DNA from: Clusia tigrina
Lineage: Eukaryota > Arthropoda > Insecta > Diptera > Clusiidae
NCBI GenBank assembly: GCA_920105625.2
Contig: OV050030.1
Span: 413,369,034-413,433,033 of the forward strand
Direction of reading: 5' to 3'
Length of the DNA: 64,000 nt
Positions 12,179-22,046 of this stretch are shown in pieces. Position numbers and translations under genes: made by a program. The notes under the pieces are model-generated. The model searched no databases. It saw nothing but the letters and a program-made list of their open reading frames with translations, and had not been told where the DNA came from. The first letter of the stretch is position 1. Every line of letters begins with the position of its first letter.

Positions 12179-15100
12179 AGAAGTAATGACCGCATTCCTT
12201 CTGACCCCATAATAAAACGATCGATAGAAATATAAGACAGTGGAAAACAGGGATGCAAGCATCTATAAAGCTGACAAGATTAACCACGAAAAGGACCGGA
12301 GAAGCTGCTAACTAATAAGCCACCATTGTTACTGGACTTCTCAAGACAAACAACTACGTTTAAATATATTCAAGAATTGTACGCTGATTTTGAACAAAAC
12401 GGCAAGTATGTTTTTGTACCTGGCATGCTCCCTTTTTGGCTTAAATAATTTAATAAACTGGTAATAAAACATTTTTATCTTTGTTCAGAACATTGAACTG
12501 ATTGTTCCACGTAGGCAGGTGCACGTGATGTAATTTAATATATCAAATAATCTCCTTTGATCTAAAATTTTAAAATTTCCTCAAATTCCCGCTTAATTAA
12601 CAAAATTGTTTCTGTTGCATAATTGAAATCAATATTTTTGCATAAATTTTGCCCAACGCTTGCGCCCTGCCACCCCTTAGTCGAGTTTGTTACACATCCG
12701 CTGGTCCAAAAATTTACATTACTTGCCCCACAGCTGGGGCAGCAAATTTGTTGCATTTTCATTGTCATTTTAACATTACAAAATATCTCCATAAATCTGC
12801 CCAGGCAGCAGCTGCAACAACCGGGGGGATTAGTTAAACTATGACACTCATTTATTTACGAGTGAATGCACTGTGTTCGCACATACTGTGACGTGATTAT
12901 TGCTACGCTTGAGTGTAGCTCTGCATTTAGACGAAAATAAGCTGAAATTTTATTGTGTTAATTGCGAACTTTATAATTGAGCTCATATCGTAACGAAGGA
13001 AATGTTAAGAATCACTCATACGCACAAGTGTCCGAGGTATACTCTTACTACCAAGATCAGAAGCGATCTCATAAAACAATTATCAATTTCTACAAATAAT
13101 TGAGATACCAGGACTGTCGGATGGCTGCTCTATATTAAATATTATATATATATTCTCTATATTATATATTATATATATTATAAATACATGGTTTATTGCT
13201 GGTGTATTCTGTGGACATGAAAAAGTCAGCGAACATATCCGTATGAAGGAAGGACTTAGGTAGCACATGGCTCTGGAAATGTACGTCATGGCTGTGACCA
13301 CAAAAACTGTTCGAAAAAATCCCACACCCCACTCCGAATTGTTCCGCTGTTCTTACCTGGAAATTGGATAATCCAGAATGTTTTATATATAATATATAGT
13401 GATGATAAGAAACATTATAAAATATGATATTTCGGGATGGTACGTTGATATCTGCCAAGAAAAGTTCCTTTGTGATAAACTCTTCTACCCGCCCTCGTAC
13501 TACGATGATTTGATAAGGGGATTATCTCACCAAATTAGTTGGTTTTCACTACAATACAGAAACTTGCAGATATTTCTGTCCTAGAGATTCCTGCAATTTT
13601 AGCTAACGCACCATTCTAGACTAAAGTGGCAGCAATGATACAATTAGTGAATAATTCCTTACTAATTAGCTAATTCGTTGAATCCACTCATCCTACTCAT
13701 CTACCCTAAAAGGAATTAATTAATATGAAAATTTGATTAAGGAGTTCATTTCCAAAAAAGTTTCTTAATTTGATTCCCATTTTTGGTAATTCTTCGATAG
13801 GGAATTGTATAATGCCCGAAAAGTTTCACTGTTCCCATTTAATGCTGTTATAATCATCCTTTTCTCAATCATGGTTGTTGGTCAATTGTGGCGGTGAACC
13901 TTTAAATTCCTTCTCTGTAAACGAATGATGGTTCACACCTGCGAGCTGCAGGCCCCTTTAAGTGATTTATCATCGTGGTGGAAACAGTTCGCTTTTCATA
14001 CATGTAAGTACACAGTGCTTCACATCATGCACCCTTCATAACACGCCTTCCTCTTGAAATGTTGTCAGTGCCCTCACCTCAATTAAAAACTGTGTCTGTG
14101 CTGCTGGGGACTGGTATTCTCATAATTCTCATCCCCTTCTTATATTTATCCCGATTTATACATGTCTACAGCTGAAATTTCAGAATATGTGCCTCCAGAA
14201 GTCTTAATTATTCCAGTGGAAACCCAAGAATATTATTTGTATTGTTCTTTCCATCCACTTTTCTTCTCAATTTCCGCCAAAATTTACAATAGAATGTTCA
14301 ACTTAATTAATCCTTTCGCATAATTTTTCATATAATCACTCATACGACTTGTAGCGCCAGATTTTCCTCTCGAATTTCCATTTCCAGACGTTTGCTTGGC
14401 TTGGTTTTGGAATTCATTTTTGTACATTTCTCTGAATTGTTGTTATCTTTCTTCGTAAATCCGTATTGCAATTCACCAGCACTCAATTCCGTGCAGTTAT
14501 GCAGCGGTTTAACGAAGTGTTGAAGTTTCACACAGCGGCTTAAACTACCAAAACTATCCAACATATTCCATTTCTCCAATAAGTTGGACACTGTATATCT
14601 AAACTTGAAGTGAATCTAAACTCCTCCGTGAAACTTTCCGCCTGGGAACGAAGAAAAAAGAGGAAAGTTGCTCACCTGCTTCTCGTTTCTTATGTGTGCA
14701 TTTTCTTAAGTTTTGCGTGGAGGAAAAACTGAAACTTTTTTACAGCATCCTTTCGCACAATTTCCAGTCTGTAATGGCAGAGGCTTTCACTGCGCTTAAC
14801 TTGTTGTTGATGCTCTTCTTTTGCTTAAGTTTCTTTTTTAACACTTTAAAGTTCGTGTGCAGGCTACGAAATGTAAATGAAATAAGATTATTTAAGGAAA
14901 GTGATGATTATACCCACAAAGACTGCCGGAATAGCATTGAAACGCTTTAAAAGGCAGGGAGTAGGCATTAAGTCAAAAGCATCAAAGGTTAGTCTCATAA
15001 ACACACTTTACGCTGAAGTGATACTTAAGTTGAGTTTGAAGAGCAGAATGCCGCAATTACACTCCAGTTAACGACAAAAGAGATGAGTTCTTTTTTATTC

Positions 15101-15948
15101 GAACCAAGGAAAAACAGCAACAGTAACTCGGAGAATGCAGCACTTAAATTGTTCAAGAACGGTATAAATAATCCATACTGCAATTGGCTTCTCATGACTA
15201 GTGACTTAGGGCTTGTGTCTTGTTGCTGTTCTCTTTCATAAAAGCTAGAAACTGCGGATTGTTCCAACCGCTCTGGAACTGTCTTAGACACCAGCTGGCT
15301 TCTCCCTAAGATGGCTTCCGTACAAAGACCTAGTTCTCCAGGACAGCATATCTCAATGTTATTATTAGAATACTTTGTATCATAAGTAATTACGTCTGCA
15401 ATGGTTTAGGGAAGAAGCCCTGGACTTCGAAGAGAACCACATTTTAGAATGAAGCTTCTTTCTCATCCTTGACTTTAAATGCCAATGTAAATATATCAAA
15501 CACTGATATAACCAGTCAGACTTCCACACGACAGCCATATAAATGTTCTCAAGAACTTCAACTGGACCTATACTGGTATTGCTCTATAGAATGGAAGTTC
15601 TAAACTGTACGTAAAACTTTATAAACCCTTAAAGACCTTTATAAGTCCATTATAGGATGTTGAAGTCTTTAGAAAAGCTTTTCTTCTGCGTTAAGGGATA
15701 CTATAATTATAAGACTCATTGAAATCGTTTATAGCAATAGAATTAGTTCATATGTCTCAATCTCTGTTATGAAGCTACAACAAGAATGTTTTAATACAGG
15801 GTGCAGCTTCGTTGACCGATTTATAGCTTTATAAATTCTGTGAAACATCTGTTCAAAGTAGCAATTAAAATCCTGCACTGAAATGCCGCAACTCTCCAAT
15901 TATATTCAATTTTTATGTTCTCCCTTGTTGGTGCTCCTGTAGGAATAT
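12179..15948. other. Non-coding DNA
   Basis: No gene recognised. AT-rich palindromic patches lie at about 13,139-13,185 and 13,383-13,400 (mixed TATATTAT and ATATAATATATAG). Open frames at 12,562-12,792, 13,083-13,458, 14,340-14,591 and 15,025-15,291 are 75-100 residues long, low in motifs and unsupported. Homopolymer-rich tracts such as those near 14,800-14,850 make spurious hydrophobic frames. Confidence 0.55.
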
Positions 15949-16033
15949 GTGAGTAGTTACGATTGCGTGAGTTGTTACCAATGTCGGACTAGTTACGATT
16001 TTGTGAGTAGTAACGATTGTATCAGTATTTACG
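15949..16033. repeat. 18-bp tandem repeat, about 4.7 copies
   Basis: Units start at 15,949, 15,967, 15,985, 16,003 and 16,021 (partial), with consensus GTGAGTAGTTACGATTGT. Because 18 is a multiple of three, the array stays open in one plus frame and reads as a V-S-S-Y-D-C-like peptide repeat. It is a local tandem duplication with 10-30 percent divergence between units. Confidence 0.85.
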
Positions 16034-16759
16034 TAGCCACCACCATTCCCACTTTCCCAGTGTACTCATGGATCTTCATTGTACCGAGCAGCCTCGTAAT
16101 TGTGGAAATATTCCCGAACAAATTGTATCCACAATGCAAGAATTGCACACAAATTAGTGAAATAATAACACCACAGAACAATTGAAGCAGATTCATGGAA
16201 ATTTTGCATTTACCAAATTTTAAGTTCTCCCCTCGCGTTCCCTCCTCCCAGCAATTTGCAACCCTAATGTGTGTGCATTGCCTTTTCCTATGTAAATATG
16301 CGCTTATTTGTAGTGGTTTGCTGTGGTTTTTGCACGTGTATTTGTTATTACTTTCAATTATGTGGATGTGTGCGTGTATGCATGTGTGTGAGTGGTTGTT
16401 ACTTGGAATTGCGGTTTCATTACGCGTTCTGCCCAAAACTGAAACTCAGTATGAAATTAAAATGCGTAATTTTGGAAATTTTGGATTTGTTCCGCTTTGG
16501 AGTGCCACAGGACTCCATTTGTAAAGTTGTTTGCATTCATATTGGTAAAATAGGTAACTCAAAAATCGCAAAGCGATTGCTCAGTAAAGGAAAATTCATA
16601 ATAGCATCGTTGATTGAATTCACTCCTGAAGCATACACTGCTGAACCCGATCGGGAAGAGGTCTGAATAACATATTCATTTGGGAGTGCAATTGAGGCGC
16701 AAATAGCCAAATCCTATTCAAACTGATAACAGGTCCGTCTTTTAATCTTCTGCACTCAT
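16034..16759. other. Non-coding DNA
   Basis: Contains overlapping 109-135 residue open frames on both strands (16,029-16,666) with no recognisable domain. The His/Ile-rich minus frame follows TGTG-rich low-complexity DNA at about 16,360-16,400. No gene is called. Confidence 0.5.
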
Positions 16760-17200
16760 AAGTCCTTCTTCTTCTTAGGTGGCCAAGACAATCCGTGGTC
16801 AGGTTACGGGCGATTTGAACAGCTCTCGGCAGGCGTCTCTTCTTCGCGCGTGCCTTCTACAAATGGTTTCACCAAGCGTGGTTAGTACTTCATGAGCTGG
16901 GTCCATCTACCGTAAGCACGGTCTCCCTCTTCGTTCGTCGACCTTCAGCTCTCGCCTCAAATACATTTCTCGCGAAGCTACTCATACATACGATGGACAT
17001 GACCCAGCCAGCGTAATCGCTGAATGTTTACACCCTTAACTACGTCAATGTCGATGTAGAGCTCATACAGCTCGCGGTTCATTCGAATGCGATAGCCGTC
17101 GCCAACTCGAACAGGATCAAAGATTTTGCGCAGAACTTCCTTCGCGAACACCCCAAGAGTGGCTGCGTCTGTTTCAGCGACTCCTAGACTCATATCCCAT
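16760..17200 (-). mobile_element. RTE-type LINE fragment, C-terminal end
   Basis: The minus strand at 16,978-17,193 encodes a run matching the end of RTE-clade reverse transcriptase proteins. It reads V-L-R-K-I-F-D-P-V-R-V-G-D-G-Y-R-I-R-M-N, then E-L-Y-E-L, then I-Q-R-L-R-W-L-G-H-V-H-R-M. The next segment (16,800-16,975) keeps R-G-R-P-C-L-R and later basic residues with one stop and uncertain frame. In intact relatives this part follows the thumb region and precedes the 3' UTR. Catalytic RT motifs are absent, so this is a 5'-truncated relic. A second, longer RTE relic on the other strand lies at 47,600-48,800. Confidence 0.8.
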
Positions 17201-18029
17201 ATTTAAACCAAATATAAGCTTTGATGGCATTCCTCCAGTGCGAGTTGATGGTGCCCTATCGGCGTTCGTACCTAAAGTTTCCTGCTTGGGTTTTACTCTC
17301 AATTGTAGCGTAACTTGTGTTATTACCAATGTGGTCAGAAATATTTACTATATACTCCGGAATCTAAGAATGTCTGCAGATTTCACTCCCTTCGGCTAGT
17401 TGTTCAGCTCATCCTCCCTATAATTACATATTCTGAGTTGGTATACAGTTGACTGAATTCTCATTCTCTACGTGAATTGGGAATAGCTTTTAATAAGGCT
17501 ACGCTATATGTGTATGGCTTGCGCAGATTTTGATAGTTTATTAGCTTGGAAGGAATGTATTCTTGGTTGCAGCCTCGATGCTTACTTGACGAATGAAAAC
17601 TTTATCTTTCTGCGGAAGTTGATACACTCTAATCCTCCCCAGTATCTCTAGGAGACTCTGCAGTTCAATTGATCTGCTAGAAGTCAAACCTTGATTGCTT
17701 CTGAGTTTCACTATCGCAACACCACTTGATTCTTGTTCAGATCAGATTATGGAATTCATTCGAAATTCACTTGATTCTTGCTCAAATCAGATTAAAGAGT
17801 TCATTACTATACCCTTGGCGGATAGGCGTACAGATGCACAATTTAATAATTGAAATATATAAAAGTAGTATCATTTAAGAACACGGTGCATTGCATTATT
17901 GCCTTGCAAACAGCGTATAGGAAGTCGGCCTCTATCGTTTATGCCCCGTAATGTGATGTAATATGGTTTAGTGGTATAAGAAGTATTACGACCAAAAAGA
18001 TTTATTGTACCGCCCTCTACTATTAAAGG
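17201..18029. other. Non-coding DNA with a 45-base spaced duplication
   Basis: No gene recognised. A segment starting CACTTGATTCTTG occurs at 17,723 and again at 17,768, with the next 25 bases also alike, giving a two-copy tandem duplication of period 45. Confidence 0.55.
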
Positions 18030-18170
18030 TATCCCTATAAAATCTCATTCAGCCCCGTTGCCCTCAGAAATTGGAGGATGTTGGCTAGATCTAGCGTGGC
18101 TATTTCTTTACCTGGAATTAGGTGCGAGCCTAGGTATTGTAAAGAACAAAATTTCCCCATAAATTTTGCT
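18030..18170 (-). mobile_element. LINE C-terminal tail fragment
   Basis: The minus frame ending at 18,035 reads Y-L-G-S-H-L-I-P then L-D-L-A-N-I-L-Q-F-L-R-A-T-G-L before its stop. That is the usual end of I/LOA-like LINE ORF2 proteins after the Cys/His knuckle, where a Y-L-G block is followed by an I-L-x-F-L/I-x-x-T/S-G block. Upstream of about 18,170 the similarity stops, so only some 45 codons remain. No poly(A) or target duplication was identified. Confidence 0.6.
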
Positions 18171-18698
18171 CCAACATAATTCTTCTGCCACACCACCATT
18201 TTTTTAACGAAGCCACGGACCTCACATGACGTCGATTGTTTCAAAAGAATTTAATTTATTCCACTATCATAAGCAATTGGCAAAACCCACCCCTAATAAA
18301 GCCACAACTGAATGATCGACAAGCATGACATCAGCAACAACAACAACAGAGCGTTCTACAACAAGCAATGCCACGTGCTTGACAACAGGCCAATTTCTGC
18401 AACGATAGTGACTTTTGAATCGAATTGGTGCAACAAAACATACGGCCTTAGCAACAGTAGATGGACAGCAATTAAATGACAACAACACTTCCTGGAAGCC
18501 TTGCGACTGAAGCAGCAGCAGCCGAGGGACTCGCTCTCTTTAATTCATCAGCCATCCACGACGACGCATCGACAACGACTCTTTTCCTGAACAGCCATCG
18601 AGGAAGACACATCGTCGCACAGATCCTTTCCTGAACAGCAAGCAACGAAGAGACATCATCGCACCAAGCCTTTTTGACTCTAGCATTCGAAGCAACTG
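18171..18698. other. CAA-rich non-coding DNA
   Basis: Rich in CAACAA and CATCGACAAC words, for example near 18,328-18,345 and 18,555-18,600. CCTGAACAGC recurs near 18,586 and 18,634. It may belong, with the hairpin repeat and the AATAAA-like signal near 18,994, to the end of an LTR or other retroelement, but no boundary motif proves this. Confidence 0.35.
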
Positions 18699-18927
18699 TA
18701 CTGAGACTATTCTGAATTAGTGGTTTATTGGGTTTATAATCGGTGCTCCACTAATACCCAGAAGTACAAACGCTTACTAGATTAGTGGATTATATGGTTT
18801 ATAATCGGAATTGCACTAATGCCCAGAAGCACAACCGCTTACTAAGACCATTCTGAATTAGTGGACTACATGGATTATAATCGGTAGCCCACTAATACCA
18901 AGAATTACCAACGTGTACCGAGACTTA
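18699..18927. repeat. Tandem repeat of about 76 bp whose units contain an inverted repeat
   Basis: Three units. ATTAGTGG starts at 18,716, 18,781 and 18,857, so spacings are 65 and 76. Each unit carries ATTAGTGG, then a TTTATAATCGG or GATTATAATCGG core, then a CCACTAAT or GCACTAAT arm, so each could fold into a hairpin of about 8 paired bases. Units one and three share an ACTATTCTGA or CCATTCTGA lead-in that unit two has lost, which explains the 11-base difference. An AATAAATAAAG stretch follows at about 18,990. Confidence 0.8.
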
Positions 18928-19016
18928 GTTACTGCACCTAGTAAAGTAGTCTAGCTCATTGGCCAAATTCAAACATTTAATTTGATAAAATAAATAAAGT
19001 ATTGAATCCAACCAAA

Positions 19017-19830
19017 CTAAACAAACAAAGAGATGATTTCTTTAGTTATTTTCTGTAAACGACTCCTGGCAATCCGGCGAGCTTTACCCAGGCGAAAGAA
19101 AGAGTCATTACAGTATCTACTTCTAACATGCATTAATGCTACACAATTCCCTAATATGTGCTCTGGCAACTCATTTTCTTCATCGCAGAATCTACACAAT
19201 GGATTTGCTACAATCCCTATACTAATCGTTTGTCCTTTGAGCCTACAGTGGCCGATCAAATGCCCGGTTAGTATTCTTACTAACTGTTTTTATCCAAACT
19301 AATGCAAAACTTGAATTTTTTGTGAATAATGTAAAAAAAAATGTACTTCCCCAATAGTAATTCAGATTGTCTAAGACCTAGATGAAGCTTATAAAAACTT
19401 CCTGCTTCTGTTGCCTTTCTTGTTGCCGAAGCTCGTATTCCCATACACCTCTAACTAAACCACAGTAAGGTTCTGGCCCTATCATTGGTGTGTATGCTCC
19501 CAACCTGGCGAGCTCGTTGGCCTGATCATTGCCGTGGACATCTCTATGTATCCTGGGACCCACCAGAGGGTGACTTTATTGTTCTTGCCCAGCTGATTCA
19601 GTGTCCTCAGACATTTCCGTACTAGCTAGGAGTCTAATTAATACGAACTTAGCGCTCGAAGGGCAGCTTGACTGCCCGATACTATGGCTATTTGTCGTCT
19701 TCTGAAACCTCTGTTTAGATTAAACTGTGCAAATCTTTCGATGGCGAGAGTTTCTACTTGGAAAATACTTGGATATTGTCCCATGGGTTGTGAATATTTG
19801 GTTCTAGGTTATGCCCCGTATGAAAGAAAG
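19017..19830 (-). mobile_element. LINE fragment: RNase H and Cys/His tail (I/LOA-like)
   Basis: Minus-strand remnant. From about 19,830 downward it shows A-I-E-R-F-A-Q-F (RNase H), S-Q-A-A-L-R-A-L, W-V-P-G, then H-G-N-D-Q-A-N-E-L-A-R-L-G-A and I-G-P-E-P-Y-C-G-L. The final part (19,259-19,017) has G-H-C-R-L, C-R-F-C-D-E-E-N-E-L-P-E-H-I-L and a downstream C, the zinc-knuckle-like end. Frames change between blocks. About 110 bases around 19,265-19,375 have no match and may be inserted or highly diverged. The 19,378-19,830 part is alike by eye to 8,270-8,700, so both are the same family at different decay stages. Confidence 0.82.
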
Positions 19831-19854
19831 TTATGAAAGATAGAAATATCACTA

Positions 19855-20137
19855 ATGGCTTAAGCTGTTAGGAAGAATGGGAGAGCGCTAGTCTTACATT
19901 TTAACGGAGATGTCTCTTATTGTAGACTGATTTAACTGAATTATTTGATGTTAATGTTTAAGCTGTTAGGAAGAATGGGAGAGCGCCAGTCTTACATTTT
20001 AACGGAGATGTCTCTTATTGTAGACTGATTTAACTGAATTATCTGATGTTAATGTTTAAGCTGTTAGGAAGAATGGGAGAGCGCCAGTCTTACATTTTAA
20101 CGGAGATGTCTCTTATTGTAGACTGATTTAACTGATG
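19855..20137. repeat. 98-bp tandem repeat, three near-identical copies
   Basis: TAAGCTGTTAGGAAGAATGG begins at 19,861, 19,959 and 20,057, a strict 98-base period. Copies differ by only a few bases (for example GAGCGCTAG against GAGCGCCAG), and the third is cut short at about 20,137. The high identity argues for recent expansion. The array abuts the 5' side of the LINE fragment at 19,017-19,830. Confidence 0.92.
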
Positions 20138-22038
20138 GTAATGCTGACTAATTTCAGTGAACGATGCTTATATGGGAGATAGGCGTATCTATCATCTTAT
20201 CCTACTCATCGTTTGCATGTGACTTTTTATGTCCTTATGCTTATTCACCCAAACCTTTCATTGAAGATCAGTTCGTATCATGGCAATATGAACTCAAATG
20301 ACAAATGACAGAATATTTAAAATAGTAAATGGTGAAATCACAGACAAAAATTGAAGGGTACTATTTCTGTGCTATTTTGCTCCATCTTCCTTTTCAACAT
20401 CAACTCAGAAATGTACATCCATGGAGATCGGTTACATGAGTATTTATTTAGGTCCCGCTTTTCGCGATCCCCACAATTCAATACGAAAATTTAAATATTC
20501 CTATTCGCTGTTCATATTTATTTGCATTTGCAGTCGTATATTTATTTGTTATTTTGCGACTCCGCCAAATTGAGGCAATTTGCGAAAATTGCCGGCGTGG
20601 CCTTAAAACAATTTGGAATAATTGCAAATAAATGCTCAGCAAAATTAAAATAAGTTTAAATCAAATAAGTGTCAATCATTGGCTTGATTGGCTTAAACAC
20701 GAAATGCATTTTCCGTGCATTTTCTCTCTTTTAACCAGCCTCCCCTCGCCCTCATCTTCGTTTTTTCCGCTTTATCATTTTAGTGGCAACAATTAAAACG
20801 CTTTTGCTGCGCACGCACGCAACACACAAAGCGTCAAGTGACAAACACCAACTGCGATCGTAAATTCCGTTTATGTATGGTGCCTGAGTGTGTGTACAAG
20901 TGCGACTGTGTGTGTGCCAGTGTAGTTGAATGTGTTAGTGTCGTATCACAACACACATAAACATTAAAAATATATGGCAGCATAAAAATAAAGCATTGCG
21001 CTGCAAATTGCTCAGCTGCATTTGCGGGATTGAAGCGGCGTCCTTTTTTTATGTATGTGTATGAGTGTATGTGGGTGTTTGAGTGGATTTGTGTATAGCT
21101 GTGTTTGTGAATACATTCTGTGGAATTCAATTTTAGTGATAAATGATTTTCAAATTCTTAAGCAGTAGTTTTCATTTATTTTCCATTTGCCATGTCATGA
21201 TTTTCCACTTTTTTCACGTTTTGTTTTATTCTTGTATTTTTGTTTTCCTATTGCTCTGCTGTGCTTTTGTGTGCTTTTGTTTGTTCATTTTATTATCCTT
21301 GCAGCTACATTCATAGCCACTTTGGCAGTGTGTAAAGTGCGGGTGGCGTGGGTGAGCCGCGCATAACGTTTGTGTAGCAATCATGTTTAAAGAGCTCGAA
21401 ATTAATGGATTTTGTGCGTCGTCACTGAGTCAGACACAAATTTTTGTTTGTTTGTTTGTTTGTTTGTTTGTTTTTATTAATTTTATTTCTTTGTGTCATT
21501 GTTGCCTGTGCGGAATTCGCAGTGCGGCTCGACTCGTGTGCATAGCTAAACAAATTGTCTGTTTTTGTTTATTTTATTGTGGCATTCGCGTTTAGTAGTG
21601 TTGAAATAAATTTTTGTGGCGGAACAAATTTAAAAGTAACACAAAAGCATGAACATGGCAGAAACTCTTAAATTCTCGTTAGTTATGATGATAGTTGGTT
21701 ATGTGGCGTACAAAGCAGACTCTGTGTTTATACTGCAAACAAGTGGAATTGGGTAATTCTCATATATATATATGTACATAGGTCTTATATGCACATTAAC
21801 TGCTTGTCAGAAATGTAGCGAGAAATATATTGTGTTCATATTATATATTCATTTATTCTCTCTAGTCCACAGTATAGACAAACAATGGAATAGTTTCGAC
21901 TTTTCATACGAATTTGTGTGTCGCTTTTGATGTATGCTGATTGGTGTTGATATAAAGCTTTCACGGTGATGCATCTGTTATATTTTTGTAGACAAAGCTT
22001 CCAAAGCTCAACACGCCGGTAGGGCACAGAAATGCCAA
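20138..22038. other. Non-coding DNA, part with the look of conserved regulatory sequence
   Basis: No gene. From about 20,450 to 20,720 the sequence is less simple than its surroundings and has clustered ATTTATTTGCAT, AATTGAGGCAATTTGC and GTCAATCATTGGCTTGATTGG blocks, the texture of fly conserved non-coding DNA. This is an impression only. TGTG/CACA-rich stretches at 20,850-21,110 create the His/Thr-rich minus frame there. A (TTTG)n run occupies about 21,441-21,475. Confidence 0.45.
21441..21475. repeat. (TTTG)n microsatellite
   Basis: About seven uninterrupted TTTG units after a T run. It makes the F-V-C-L repeat in the overlapping open frame at 21,383-21,595, which is therefore not called a gene. 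Confidence 0.85.
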
Positions 22039-22046
22039 GAACTGAT
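22039..22046. repeat. hAT target site duplication, left copy
   Basis: GAACTGAT directly precedes the left end of the hAT element and recurs directly after its right end. Eight bases is the expected duplication length for hAT elements. Confidence 0.9.

Noticed and set aside
16029..16436. 135-codon minus frame rich in His and Ile
   Set aside because: Its composition comes from a TGTG-rich tract, and it overlaps other open frames of equal length on plus.
18171..19016. Solo LTR
   Set aside because: It has a poly(A)-like signal and repeats, but no TG..CA boundaries or target duplication could be found.
19855..20137. CRISPR-like array
   Set aside because: Units are contiguous without spacers and the genome is eukaryotic; it is an ordinary tandem repeat.
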